Shown piece after piece: positions 48,241 to 60,352 of a DNA stretch of 64,000 nucleotides. The stretch spans positions 217,476,151 through 217,540,150 of the forward strand of contig CP136065.1 in the NCBI GenBank assembly GCA_032622095.1. Reading direction: 5' to 3'. Under the pieces are notes generated by a model. It was not told the origin of the DNA and made no database searches. It saw only the letters and a list, made by a program, of their open reading frames with translations. Numbering within the stretch: position 1 is the first letter of the stretch; each line of letters starts with the position of its first letter. The position numbers were made by a program, and so were the translations under genes. Origin of the DNA: Siphonodentalium dalli. Lineage: Eukaryota; Mollusca; Scaphopoda; Gadilida; Siphonodentaliidae.

Positions 48241-48376
48241 GTACAGTAATGCTCTAAGTAATCGACTTCTTAACCATAGCAGAATTATGGTTAACTTTTC
48301 AGGATTAGAGAGCTTTCCGATGAATGGCAACAAGCCATATTTCTGACTAAATCCTGAATTTACAGCATTACTGTAC
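48241..48376. mobile_element. MITE with GTACAGTAATGCT ends, copy 2
   Basis: 136 bp with 13-bp perfect inverted ends GTACAGTAATGCT. The interior shares AGAGCTTTCC and AATGGCAACAAGCCA with 37621-37840. Confidence 0.85.
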
Positions 48377-48850
48377 CGTAGCTATCTATCCTACCCCATC
48401 TTCACTTAGTTTGTTTACATAATGGTAGCCCGTCCGCACTCAATCTGAACAAACAAGCAATCCTGAAATAACTGGATGTATGCAGGGGCACCGGAGCGCT
48501 TCCCACAAAGCCAAAGTGTAGGGATAATTTCAAGATATATTCACAATAAACATTTAAAACTTATCTGTGACTAACGTTGTTGATTACCAGCTGTTTTCCG
48601 ATTAGAGCAGCTCCCATGCGTTTCATATTGTGTTCCTGATCACGTGCTCACCCATATTCCTGGATGTACTCTTAAACTGTTTATGTTATCTTAATCCATG
48701 TGGAACTGCGTTACACATAAATACCATATTAAGTTCATTGCAAAATCCGCATTACATGCATGAGAGTATCAACCGTTAATATAGTCATTGTTAGGTTAAT
48801 AATGTTTACTGCAAAAGACAACAATAGGTGACAAGCGCTGTTAGTTTATT
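48377..48850. other. No gene seen
   Basis: AT-rich sequence without supported features. Confidence 0.35.
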
Positions 48851-48861
48851 TGTGAGATCGT

Positions 48862-49089
48862 GTGTGCATCGAGGTTATCAATGAAAGGAATGCGTTGAAA
48901 GGATCATCTGTAGTGATAACAGATTATTTAACCCGGTGGAATTCAAATATGATGAAAAGGGTTATTAAAGAATTGCCAGGAATAGCAGACTCTTGGGCTT
49001 TAAATAGCAAAGTATATGTGAAATACCATGATCCACCCAAGAAGACTCAAGTGATCAACAAACTTGGTGAAATTAACCCCAACTATTAA
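48862..49089 (+). pseudogene. FP-like / retroelement ORF1 C-terminal fragment
   Basis: The frame reads LTRWNSNMMKRVIKELPGIA, then DSWALNSKVYVKYHD and VINKLGEI. The pattern Leu-Thr-x-x-Asn...(A)W...(N)xK(I/V)(Y/F)V(K/R) followed by a hydrophobic end is that of the FP-like C-terminal domain often found in ORF1 proteins of non-LTR elements. The remainder of an ORF1 upstream is not visible. It might once have belonged to the element at 51388, but 2.3 kb of other repeats intervene. Confidence 0.45.
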
Positions 49090-49224
49090 AATTAAAATTC
49101 TATTGAATATTGACCCAATTGCTGACATGTGTTTCTATTGAAATGATACTTTGTTGCAAATTACCCATAGGTAATGACAATATTACTTCTATATGTGCAC
49201 ATTAGACCATTTGAAAGTGTATGT

Positions 49225-49407
49225 TTAACCCTTTACCAACAAACCGGCCAAAAACGGCCAAATAAAGCTGCAACAGCCTAAATTATCTTGGGTCTGTCTC
49301 AATAAAACCATACAAATATGGATATCATTGGAACCGGCTCCTTGACCACATTGTGATGGTTATAGTTATGCCCTGTGCCAATGCATTCTCTTATATATGC
49401 GAGTCGA
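49225..49407. mobile_element. piggyBac-type MITE, truncated copy 2
   Basis: Begins TTAA-CCCTTTACCAACA (one C fewer than the other copies) and matches copy 1 up to GCGAGTCGA, inside the loop of the first palindrome, where it stops. The right half is absent. Confidence 0.88.
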
Positions 49408-49479
49408 TCTTAAATGCCCACTCAATCTTAAAGATAATAAATATAAACAATCAAGTCATGACTTTTTTTTTTAATAATT

Positions 49480-49705
49480 TGAAGCATATGGATGCATATA
49501 TTTCACCCCCTCCCTTGTTTTCACAATTTATTGAAGATGGTCTACTCCCCCCCCCAATTCCATTATTCGATTGCCAAAATAATCATCATTTATATGCCTG
49601 CTAAGTTAAATAATTACATTGAAATGTAAAAAAAATAAATATATATATGTATATAGCTGTATATGTATGTATATATTTATATATGTGTGTATATGTATGT
49701 ATATG

Positions 49706-49776
<71 letters not shown>

Positions 49777-50460
49777 ATGTATGTGTGTGTATGTGTATGT
49801 ATATGTATAAGTATATATTATATATATATATATTATATAGCAAAACATATTTCACCCCCTCCCTTGTTATCACAATTGATTGAATATGGTCTACCCCACC
49901 CCCAAATCCCTTGATATATTGCCAAAGTTTGCCAAACAAATAACCATTTATAATCTAGTCAAATTGTGGCATATTACTCCAATATATTTCAGTCCTTCCC
50001 TGTTTTCACAATTGTATGCATATGGAGGCCTACACCCATCCCCAATCCCTTCATCGATTGCCAAAAAAAAAATCATCCACATGCTGGTAAAAATGTGGCA
50101 TAATATTCCAATTTACCCTAAATTATTACATTAAAATAAAAAAAAATATATTTTACCAAAACATATCCCCCCTCGATCTGTTTTCATAATTTGATGCATA
50201 TGGAGGACCACCCCTCCCCAAATCACCTAATCGATTGCCAAAACATTAACAACTTATATGCTTGTCAAATTGTGGCATTTTGTCCCAATATATTTCATTC
50301 CCTCCCAGTTTGATGCAAATGAAGGCCTACACCCCACCCCGATTCCCTAACCGATTGCCAAAAAATAATTAGTTATTATGCTTGTCAAATTGTGGCAAAA
50401 TAATCCAATTTACCCTAAAATTATATAAAAAAAATCTACTTTAATAGTTTAACAAATCAT
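49480..50460 (+). repeat. Minisatellite, about 130-160-bp units
   Basis: Five units share TTTCA(C)CCCCTCCC, TTTTCACAATT, a C-rich block (CCCACCCCC), CGATTGCCAAAA and TCAAATTGTGGCA. A (TATG)/(TA)n tract of about 170 bp interrupts the first two (49640-49830, with (TA)30 near 49709-49768). No gene. Confidence 0.8.
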
Positions 50461-50924
50461 TGCAGCCCCTCTTACAATCATCCCTCGTAACTTTACCTGT
50501 ATTCGTAACCTAGACATCTATACCGTTGTGACCGAAACATCCCGCTTACTCATACATGCATGCTCACTTCAGAAACGAAATGAAACATAGAGTTCTATAT
50601 CGCCATATATAGGCTACATGTGTTATATATATTCACGATTCGATGTATGATTCGATTATTTCCATATCTATATATAGGTTGAAAAATGCACGCACGGGAG
50701 ACACAAACAACAAGAAGTTTATTGAACAATATACCCAAAATTGCTTATAATATATCTCGAATTGCCGTCTTGTTCAGGTACCGATATATTGTTTTTATGA
50801 TCGTCACAGATAGAATGCTTTCGTAGAGCAATTAACGTATAATGTAAATATAAATGTAATCAATCAATTAATTCATTAATCTCTGAATCAATATTAATAC
50901 GGCGGAATTGCGAGTTATCTTTCG
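50461..50924. other. No gene seen
   Basis: AT-rich, short ATATA-type palindromes only. Confidence 0.35.
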
Positions 50925-51060
50925 GGATTTGGATGGGGACCTGTCTTGTTGCCATTCGTCGGAAAGCTCTCGACGAGAGCTTTCCAATGAATGGCGGCGG
51001 GCCGTATTTCCTACTGGGTCTTGAGAGGTGTTTCGTAGTTTTTCGGTGGTTGGGGGGAGA
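50925..51060 (-). mobile_element. MITE, partial inverted copy 3 of the 37.6-kb family
   Basis: Shares GGAAAGCTCTC/GAGAGCTTTCCAATGAATGG and flanking CGGCGGGCCG, TTTCGTAGTTTTTCGG-type blocks with the inverse of 37655-37810; outer ends not clear. Confidence 0.7.
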
Positions 51061-51387
51061 CTAGCTTTGAACATCACTGTAAGTTCCACCAAATGTATAA
51101 ATAAATGCTCCACGCTTCTGACAAATTAGTACCATCCGATTGCTCTACGAACGGTTTCTGTCTGATAATCTGTGTAAAACATCAGATCCACCTCGACCAA
51201 GATCGAACAGTTTACTCTATTTGATTCCTGTTATTCAATATGTATTATGTTGTGTTATCCGTTCATGACCCTCGGTTGGTACCAAAAATATGTTACGATG
51301 CGAAATCCAAAATACCAGACATCAGCAAGCAATTACTATTGGACGCAATAGTTCGTCCGAGTATGATATGTAAACAAAATAGATCGA

Positions 51388-54300
51388 ATGATATCGATGA
51401 CTACGGATACAATCCGATTGAGTGAGATTGTGAGAGATGATTCATATAATTTTGTTGCAAAATACGCTACATGTGATAATGACGATATCGAGCGCGTATG
51501 CAGTCCATTTGACCTAACAGACCATTCTTGTAGTTACCATGCCCCATCAGACCTAAAATATAACCTCGATGTATCAAAATGTACTTTATCCCTACTAGGC
51601 CTCAATTGTCGTAGCCTTAACGCAAATTGGGACTCGTTTGTTGCATTACTGACTCAGATCCAGCAACCAGGAAAAATGTTTGATATATTGGTTCTCACCG
51701 AAATTTTCAAAATACGGGAAAATTATAGTCTACCGGGTTACCATAAACTAGAGTATAGGACACGGCCCGAATTCGATGACGGCAGAGGGGGTATAGGATT
51801 ATTTGTCAAGAATACCCATTCTTATAAAATACGTGATGACTTATCAATATTTATCCCACATGTTATCGAGACATTATTCATTGAAGTAAATGTAAGTTCT
51901 AAATCAAGTTACATAGTAGGTTCTATATATATACGCCAAATTCAGCCCCTGTGGCAGACCTGGACACTTTTGTCTCCGAGATTACCACAATAATGGAATC
52001 AATTAAGAAAACAAACAAGCGTGCTTATCTGATTGTTGATTATAATATTGATCTTCTCGGCTTTGAAACTCATTCAAAAACGAGTTATTTCATTGGCACC
52101 ATTTTCGAAAACGGGTTCAGGCCGGTAATTACTAAACCAACAAGAGTAACCGACTATTCAGCTACGGATATTGCCAAATCATTCAATGACTATTTCTCTC
52201 TAATCGGATATAAAACAAGCACCGAAGTTCCAGTTAAAACTGGCCATGACTTCTCAAAGTACCTAAAAGAAACTCACGCTGATAATTTCTTCATTCGCCC
52301 AACCGACATGGGCGAAATATTATCTACCTGTTCATTATTACTTGGAAAAGGAAGCACCGATGTAAATGATAAATCAACCAAACTAATGAAAAAAACAATA
52401 TCCGAAACTGCAAGCGCGCTAACGCATATATTCATTATGTCATTTGATGAAGGAAAGTTTCCCACAAACATGAAGGTTGCAAAAGTTATACCCGTACATA
52501 AAGGGGGATCGCACGACTTGATTGAAATCTACAGGCCGATAAGTATACTACCAGTGTTTTCAAAACTCATCGAAAAATTAATGCAAAAAAGACTACTCAT
52601 TAATGTCGCGATTGAACATACTGCATGGTCACCAGTATGGTTTCCGCAAAGATCACTCAACTATTCACCCTTTGCTACACCTCTTACACTCTGTTGTAGA
52701 AAATAATGATAAGCCAACGAAAGATTCAACACTAGCGATTGTTATAGACTTATCAGACGCATTCGACACCATCAATCATGATCTATTACTTAGAAAACTT
52801 GAATACTGCGGTGTTAGGGGGGTTTCGAACAACTGGTTCAAACGCTATTTAAATGAACGGCAACAGTACGTATAAATAATGGGTGAAAAATCAAATCTAC
52901 AAAACATTTTATGTGATGTACCTCAAGGCTAAATACTCGGAAATCAACAAAACACCTTAATATTTCTTGGCATAAATTAACACTCGTAAACATAACACCA
53001 CACTAAATCTTTTTTTTTGCAAATTTGAAGCTTTATTTGTGTGCTGTTGATGTAGAATGAATATTTTCACTATTTAGTCAATCTGGTTATTTTCTGACAG
53101 GATATATAGTCAGCTGTCAGAAATGTTACGTCAGTCACAAAAAAATACATTTTTTAATCTCATAGTCATGCAAGTTAATATATATTTGCTGTTTCCAGGA
53201 AACCTCCTAATTTCAACTGACAGATTTAAGAATATAATAAATTCTTTAGGGTATATGTAGGACTTAACTCTATAAACTGGGTCAAAATTTGGTACGTCAG
53301 TCACATGTTACGTCAGTCACGGGATGTTACGTCAGTCACGGTATGTTATAGATAGTTTGACCAACATTTTTTAGTTTTGAGCCCCAGGAGTATTTAGCTA
53401 TTGATTATGTTGACCTTATGTTGGCAATTAGTGTGATTGAAAGAACTATACGTCGGGCAAACTATTCATCAATCATGTACATGTATAAATACAAGTCAGT
53501 GCATCTTTATAAAATTTATATACTCACAAATGTCAGTCATGAAATGATTTCTCCTTGTTAATCCCTAACGAAACTAATCCGAGAATGAATACATGTACAT
53601 TTCTATAACATATTAATACACATATTGAGTAATTAACAAGAAGGTCCACTTCCATGCTCTCCACATAAATACTCGGACCCATGCTCTGTTTACAATATGT
53701 TAATGACATGCCCAACTGTACGTCACTCAACATGTTGTCATTCGAGGATGACACAACTCTATATATTTCTGGCAATGATGGTAATACCATACAAAAAGCA
53801 GTGAACATCGAGTTAGAAAAATTATCACCTTGGTGCTGCTGTAGCAGACTTTCGATCAACACATCAAAAAGCAAATATATTCTACTTCACCCACCAATGA
53901 TTGACAATAAATGGCGCGATTGAAGGTAACATTAAACAATAAGCAACTCAATAGAGTTGGTAATAGGTGTCAAGAAACTTCTTTAAAATTCCTGGGCATA
54001 TACAAAGATGAAAACCTTACTTTTAAAACTCATATCTCAATGCTTAACAAACGAATAAAACATGCATTGTTTGCTCTAAACAAGGTCAAACGTATTCTTC
54101 TCAAAACTGCCAGAAAAACTCTCTACTACGCATTAATTCACAGCCATCTAACATACGGACTTCCGGTATGGGGGCAGTTGCTGCAAATCCAATGACAACT
54201 CTCCAAAAAGGATCAATTCGCATATTATGCAACAAAAATTATATAAGTCACACAGAACCGTTATTTAAAAAAGAAAAAATAATGAAGTCTAGCGACCTTT

Positions 54301-54612
54301 ATCGTATGCACTGTGCCCAATTTATGTATGACTGGACAAAACTTGTACTACCCAGATCATTTTCCACTTGCTTTGAATAATCTCGTGGAATAACTACGAG
54401 ACAAGCCAAAAAACATTAGAGTAATAAAACCGAGAATAAAATTTACGGCATACCTCCCAAAACACTCATTCCCAGATATATGGAATTCAATCAATGCACA
54501 AATTAGAAATTCAAAGAACAGTTTCATATTTAAAAGATGTTTAATCAAAAATATGTTGTCAAAATATGCTAAAGTTATTAACTGTGGAGACGCGTATTGT
54601 TTTGATTGTAAC
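51388..54612 (+). pseudogene. CR1/Jockey-group non-LTR element, decayed second copy
   Basis: Same family as 32324-35436. The frame from 51388 has LGLNCRSLNANWDSF, DDGRGGIGLFVKN and IFIPHVIETLFIEV, then shifts near 51935. At about 52170 the endonuclease (SATD) is joined in frame to the linker (IAKSFNDYF), a deletion of roughly 230 codons relative to the intact copy. RT follows (IYRPISILPVFSKLIEKLMQ, IDLSDAFDTINHDLLL), then a 724-bp insertion with target duplication at 52942-53665, then YVNDMPNC, SFEDDTTLYISG (YADD changed to FEDD) and C-terminal pieces up to 54612. Many frameshifts. Confidence 0.88.
52942..53665 (-). mobile_element. 724-bp insertion with 12-bp target duplication
   Basis: TAAATACTCGGA occurs directly before (52930-52941) and after (53666-53677), splitting the RT codon run exactly at the conserved PQG.ILGP motif. 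No terminal repeats. On the minus strand an AATAAA is followed 13 bases later by an A9 run (about 53030-53010), about 70 bp before the end. Four TACGTCAGTCAC motifs lie at about 53127, 53293, 53311 and 53328. I infer a retrotransposed RNA or SINE-like element; source unknown. Confidence 0.75.
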
Positions 54613-54782
54613 AACACGTTAACATAGTAGCTCTCAAAAGTCTCACCTATCCTGGTCGATGATTTACCCTTTTACCTACCTATTCACTTATCATTATTTG
54701 AAGAATGTCAGACTATTATCTCATATAAAAAAAACACTAAAAACCCGTCGAGGTAAACGGGTATGAGATATAAAAAACATAA

Positions 54783-56687
54783 TGGCCGGATTCGTCATCT
54801 CAGGTTTAAACATGGTCTACGTAAACCTCTAGGTTTAAACCGCCGTGAGTCAGCAAAATCCGTGGTTTAAACCCGATACCGCAGGTCAAAGTGACGCATT
54901 CGTCATCTCTGGTTTAAACCTGGTCCAGCCAGACCAGTGGTTTAGCAGTAGTGTCTCTGTTTCATCGAGATAATTAGTCGTACTTTCCTAATGCGGACCG
55001 CCTCGTTTTATTGATTGCGAAAATCAATAATTACGACAGCGACCATATTTTGATTGGCAATTTATAAGCGAGAAGCACTCACACCTATAAAGCGTGTTGG
55101 GATAAGATTTTGTCAATTTTGATATGTTTTTTGCGTTTTATAAGCTTAAACCGGCATCTAAACCATCTAAATCGGCGGTCCAGCTGAACCACCTTTACCG
55201 ATGCTAAACTTGAGATGACGAATCCGTCTTTTCTTCATCGCAGTTTAATATTGTCAAACAATCAATCAAAGGGTAGAGCTGTAAATAATCTCGAGTGAGG
55301 GCGTGTCTAAGTGGCGACTGCCGACCTTTGTTATCATGTCACAGTTGATTTATTCGCACGCGAGTTTTGCTCAGATATGGACATGTTCATTCAATATGAT
55401 TTTTACAACAATGTTGTTGTTTTTTGTTTGGCTTGTGGCAATCACAAATACTGGTGTTTTCTGCGAAATCATTTGACGGATTCAACGTTTTAATTTTGAC
55501 ACCAAAACGATGCTACTGCATGACCAGATATGCTATACATATAGTTTGCCATCCTAAACTTATATTGCTATATAAGTCAAATTTGATAACTAATTTTGAT
55601 GTAGATCATGCCACAACGCTCTACTCTGGCTACACCCATAAATTCTCATAATATTCCACCAGTTCAAAACCTGGGAACTTTATGATGTTCTGCATGACAG
55701 GAAATTTACGACATTGAAAGAAAGCAACGCATGTAATATATTTCTTTATTAAAAGCTGTCCCTCTGCATGGTTGCCCACTTCCAACAGCCGCTTCTGGTG
55801 TGCACTCATAAGCAAATTGCCTTTACTTGACTGACCTCTTGGTCAAGGATTGGATCGATTCTGGAGCCTTTAATCAGCGTCAGAGGGGCCTGCGGCCACT
55901 TTGTTGCGATAGAAGCCTGTGACACCTTTGCGAAGATTTTGATCATTTGAACATTTTAATTAAAAAAACAATTTATTTAAATTTAAAACAAACAAATATT
56001 AATTTAAATTTAAAATTTTGTTTCTTGTTAGATTCAACTCCTTACTCCATTTAACAACACAATTTTTTCATTTTTGTTTTAATAAAAAAAATTCTTATTT
56101 TTAAATCAAATTTTGTTTAACCTAACGCCGTTATACCATCCGGGTCACCACATCTAATTTGATTGAAATCGGCCCAGGGGTACTGGGGAATAGTTGCAAA
56201 CAGACAAACGGACATACATATAGGCAGCTCATCTACCCTTTAATAGATACAGATATACATGTAATTACACCAAATTTTGTCTTTGCGGGTAAAGCATCTT
56301 GCAGAAAATCTATCACACACAAAGTGATGAACAGCGCGTGAAACTCGTGTTGAGAGACATGCCCTTTGTCGAATTGATTTAAACCCATAATGAGATCGGA
56401 TTAATGGTCCATGAGCGATATTTGTGTCTCAATGAATAAATCCATTGAGCATGCACGCGTTCGCGATAATTTATGACGTGTCAATAGAAATGATATCGGT
56501 CTGTCTTTTGGTCCGATTGGTAAGAGGGTAGTTTGACTGCATGCTCACATCACCGAATCGAGTTGTCAATTAGCTGGCAACTGAACGACAAAAACGCCCA
56601 CTTAGACCTGGTTTGACTGGTACGTCAATGTAGGTTTAAACCAGGTTTAAACTCGGAGGTTTAAACCGGAGATGACGAATCCGGCCA
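54783..56687. mobile_element. TIR element rich in GTTTAAAC
   Basis: Ends TGGCCGGATTCGTCATCTC, followed by GGTTTAAAC, and the perfect inverse at the right end. 1905 bp. The terminal parts carry many GGTTTAAAC-like copies; a subterminal copy in inverse orientation (GAGATGACGAATCCGTC) is near 55214-55231, so the structure may contain a nested shorter version (54783-55236). No transposase is recognisable; 55655-55752 is a copy of the dispersed repeat also seen near 1888. Confidence 0.8.
55655..55752 (-). repeat. Dispersed repeat (1888 family), inverted copy
   Basis: On minus: TTAATAAAGAAATATATTAC, then TGCGTTG and CATAAAGTTCCCAGGTTTT, matching 1888-1965, 62778-62860 and, inverted, 60265-60352. 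Confidence 0.75.
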
Positions 56688-56699
56688 ATTTGATCAAAC

Positions 56700-57329
56700 G
56701 CTTATAGAGCGACCAGTAAACCAAACGCATAAATACATTACAATATACATTCTCGGACACACCCTCATACATGTGTGTTTTCCACCTTTCTCCTGGCTTA
56801 ATTATTGCTTCGATGATAACACGATTGCACTAGAACACGCGAATTAATAGGTGGTACCAACCGAGGTGCGTGAACGAATACGGATAACCGCCAAATACAA
56901 TACAACATATTCATTTATGAACTCAGGGGACAACAGGAAGACGGCCTATATTGGCCATGCCGCCCCCTGTGCAATAATAATTTATATGTTATTTGTGATT
57001 ATTTGTATATTGACAAGATTTATTGCACAAATAAAAACATATTCATAAATATTCATTCGAACAAAGTGAGGGGATCTTATTCGTATCGGGTCGCTTGGTG
57101 ATGTCACTTTTCGGGGTAAATGGTGTGTTGCATTATGGTGTCAATTACGCTTTAACATAACGTAGTTGGGTGCAACATCATGTAGTTAGATAAAACGTGT
57201 ATCCGCAGGTCGCCAGGAAGGAGCGTTAGCGCGGGTTCGTTTTGTAAAACATTTAATCGATCATAAATCCGAATGCACCAACCATGACGCCATAACGACT
57301 AAAGACAGCCCCGTGAGCTCTTCTGACGT
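56700..57329. other. No gene seen
   Basis: AT-rich; no supported features. Confidence 0.35.
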
Positions 57330-58711
57330 GCACCGGAGGGTGTGACTAAACACCGCCCGCACCAGCCCGGACCAGCCCGGACCGCCCCTGTGGAGTATAG
57401 GGGTGACTTTAGTGGCAATATATGTGTGCAGGGGTATCATCGAAACCCACTCACGCACGCACAGGGGTCGCGATCATACAGAAGTGTCGCTATTAACCCT
57501 CAAATGCCGGAATCGGCGAATATGTTCGCCACGATTGAAGCTAACAGCCCGGACCGCCCCTGTTGCGTCTAGGGGTGATTTTAGTGTCCATATATGTGCG
57601 CGGGTGTCACTGAAACCCACATACGCACGGAGGATGGTCACGGCCAAACTGAAGTATACCGATATTAACCCCTAAACTTGCCAGATTAAGCCAGAATTAC
57701 AAAATTGTGCCCCCAATAAGAAGACTCGCAGCCTGGACCCCCCATAATGCCCTCGTACTTTTAATAACTCCTTACATATATGTTGCGGAACCACCCTCAA
57801 CTACACTCACGAAGAAACAAGGGCGAATCGCCAACGAAAGCCGGGCAATTAATCCCCAAAACGCCGCCGTCGCCGAATAAGTTTACCTCTAACTAAGCTA
57901 ACAGCCCGGACCGCCCCTGTTGTGTCTAGGTGTGATTTCAGTGGCCATATCTGTGCGCGGGTGTCATTGAAACCCACATACGTACGGAGGGTGGTCACGG
58001 CCAAACAGAAGTGCTGATATTAACCCCTAGCAATTACGAAGGGATACTCGGCGGTTGTTTTCATGCAGTCAAGGGCGCTGATGAGTGCGATGGGGGCGAA
58101 ATGGTGTCAATACCTACATGACAAAGGGACTTATAATTCCAGAAATTCTAACTGTTAATTATTTGTAATGTGATTATTGTAATTACTGATCGTTAATAAT
58201 TTGCTTTTGTATTCTCTATTGCTTGCTTCTATATGTCTAAATATGAATTATGTTAATTGTGTCCATAAAGGCTATAACGAGCAAACACGTCGTATTTCTA
58301 TGATCGACATTTAGGTTATCTTTCGATGCTTTCGCCGGCGACTCGCCCCCGTTTCTTCCCGAATGTAAAATAGATGCGGTTATGAGAACGACTGTCGTTT
58401 TCTGATTAAGCGCCCGGCTGGTCCGGGCTGTTAGCTTCGTTATCGGTAAACATATTCGGCGATGGCGGCATTTTGGGGGCTATTTGTCAGCGATTCGCCC
58501 TTATTTCTACGTGAATGTAGTCGAGGGTTGGTCGGCAACATATATGTAAGGAGTTATTAGAAATACGAGGGCATTACGGGGGTCCGGGCTGTGAGTTTTT
58601 TTTATTGGGGCCCAAATTTTATAATTCTGCATGGGTGGATCTGGCAATTTTAGGGGTTAATGTCGGCACTTCTGTTTGGCCGTGACTATAGTCCGTGCGT
58701 ATGTGCGTTTA

Positions 58712-58776
<65 letters not shown>

Positions 58777-59172
58777 CACTAAAATCACTAATAGACGCTA
58801 CAGGTGCGGTCCGGGCTGGTCCAGGCTGTTAGCTTCGTTAATCGTAAACATATTCGGCGATGGCGGCATTTTACTGGTTAATTGCCAGGCTTTCATTGGC
58901 GATTCGTCCTTGATTCTTCGTGAATGTAGTCGATGGTAGTTCCGCAACATATATGTAAGGAGTTACTAGCCGTACGAGGGTGATACGGGGTCCGGGATGT
59001 GAGTTTTTTTTTTTATTGGGGCCACACATTTGTAATTCAGGCTGAATCTGGCAAAGTATGGTTAATATCACCAATTCTGTTCGGCCGTGACCACCGTGCG
59101 TGTATCGATGGCTTTATATGACACCGCCGCACGGATATGATGGATACTAAAATCACCCTAAGACACCACAGG

Positions 59173-60093
59173 CAGGCAATTCTTTAAGGATTGGCCATTT
59201 ATAAATGGACAATCCGTACCTAATTTTTCATTAATTAATGGTCAATCCGACCACGCGTGGCACGCGTGGTCGATTGTCCATTTAGAAAGAACCATTAACG
59301 CTAATCATTTCATTTCATTTATATTAACTAAATAACGGAGATATTTGAAGAAGTGTTTTGACGAAATAACGGAAATATTTGAAGAAGTGTTTTTAACCCT
59401 TTACCCAACAGAACGGCCCTGTGCCAATGCATTCTCTTATATATGCGAGTCGACCATAGGTCGCCTCGCATATATAAGAGAATGCATTGGCTTAACACAT
59501 TAAAAATTATAAAATTGTTAAAGAATGTAAGAAAAAATGGTAAAAAGTGTTAAAAAAAGATTTTTTTTAGGCCAATGCATTCTCTTATATATGCGAGGCG
59601 ACCTATGGTCGACTCGCATATATAAGAGAATGCATTGGCACAGGGTATAACTGTAACTATCACAATGTGGTCAAGGAGCCGGTTCCAATGATATCCATAT
59701 TTGTATGGTTTTATTGAGACAGACCCAAGATATTTTAGGCTGTTGAAGCTTTATTTGGCCGGTTTTGGCCGGTTTGTTGGGTAAAGGGTTAAAGAGCGTC
59801 AGCCCAAACCTCCACCAAGCCCGCCCACCCAATAGAAGAATTTGACTTATATTTCACCAGAGTTGTTCTATTGTGGTGTTGCAATTTCTCATACAAATCG
59901 CCGTTATTTAGTAAAGGTTCTTTATAGAGTTATTACCCTTCAGATTAAATATGAAGCTAACATGCAGGAGTATCTATATATGTCGTGATTTAGTGGACAA
60001 TCCCAAGCTCGCGTGCCACGCGTGGTCGGATTGACTATTAATTAATGAAAATTTAGGTACGGATTAAATGGACAATCTTATGCGCATTAGGTG
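59173..60093. mobile_element. TIR element nested in the satellite
   Basis: Flanked by direct CCACAGG (59166-59172, 60094-60100). Inverted arms at 59180-59280 and 59990-60085 share GTCCATTTA, ATCCGTACCTAA, TTTTCATTAATTAAT and GTCAATCCGACCACGCGTGG. The middle contains the piggyBac-type MITE 59397-59788. A 7-8 bp duplication would fit hAT-type insertion, but the superfamily is not certain. Confidence 0.7.
59393..59792. mobile_element. piggyBac-type MITE, copy 3 (inverted)
   Basis: TTAA at 59393-59396 and 59789-59792, ends CCCTTTACCCAACA / TGTTGGGTAAAGGG, 392 bp, opposite in orientation to 11413-11797 and about 95 percent alike. It keeps both palindromes. Confidence 0.9.
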
Positions 60094-60264
60094 CCACAGG
60101 GGCGGTCCGGGCTGTTAGCTTCATTCGCGGCGAACATATTCGCCGATGCCGGCATTTTGTCCGTGCGTGAGTCGGTTTCCATCAAATCTGATTGTCCGAG
60201 ATCAGGGTGTGTCTTTTGACACCAACGTGTAAGTAGATGCTATCTAAATTGTACTCTACCAGCT

Positions 60265-60352
60265 AAAAACCTGGGATTTTTTTGATGAGGTGACAGTGAA
60301 GTTTATAACATTTAAAAAACAATGCAGGTAATATATTTCTTTGTTAATACCT
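60265..60352 (-). repeat. Dispersed repeat (1888 family), inverted copy
   Basis: Shares AAAACCTGGGA and GGTAATATATTTCTTTGTTA with the inverse of 1888-1965. Its end coincides with the insertion point of the next MITE. Confidence 0.6.

Larger units (their letters stand above)
57330..60180. repeat. Inverted satellite (foldback) with 356-bp units
   Basis: Left arm (57335-58040, plus orientation): units start CAGCCCGGACCGCCCCTGT, followed by TAGGGGTGATTTTAGTG, GAAACCCACATACG and GTCACGGCCAAAC; from 57546 to 57902 is one full unit of 356 bp. Right arm (58410-59172 and 60094-60180) is the same sequence inverted, in two and a bit units, with GTCCGGGCTGTTAGCTTCG and ACATATATGTAAGGAGTTA recurring. The 370 bp between the arms (58041-58409) are unrelated. 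A (TA)30 tract interrupts the right arm at about 58712-58772, and a nested element lies at 59173-60093. No coding frame. Confidence 0.85.

Noticed and set aside
49601-49939. Tyr/Ile-rich frames
   Set aside because: Products of (TA)n and (TATG)n tracts.
54745-54775. ACCCGTCGAGGTAAACGGGT hairpin as a bacterial-type terminator
   Set aside because: Eukaryotic context and no adjacent gene on either strand.
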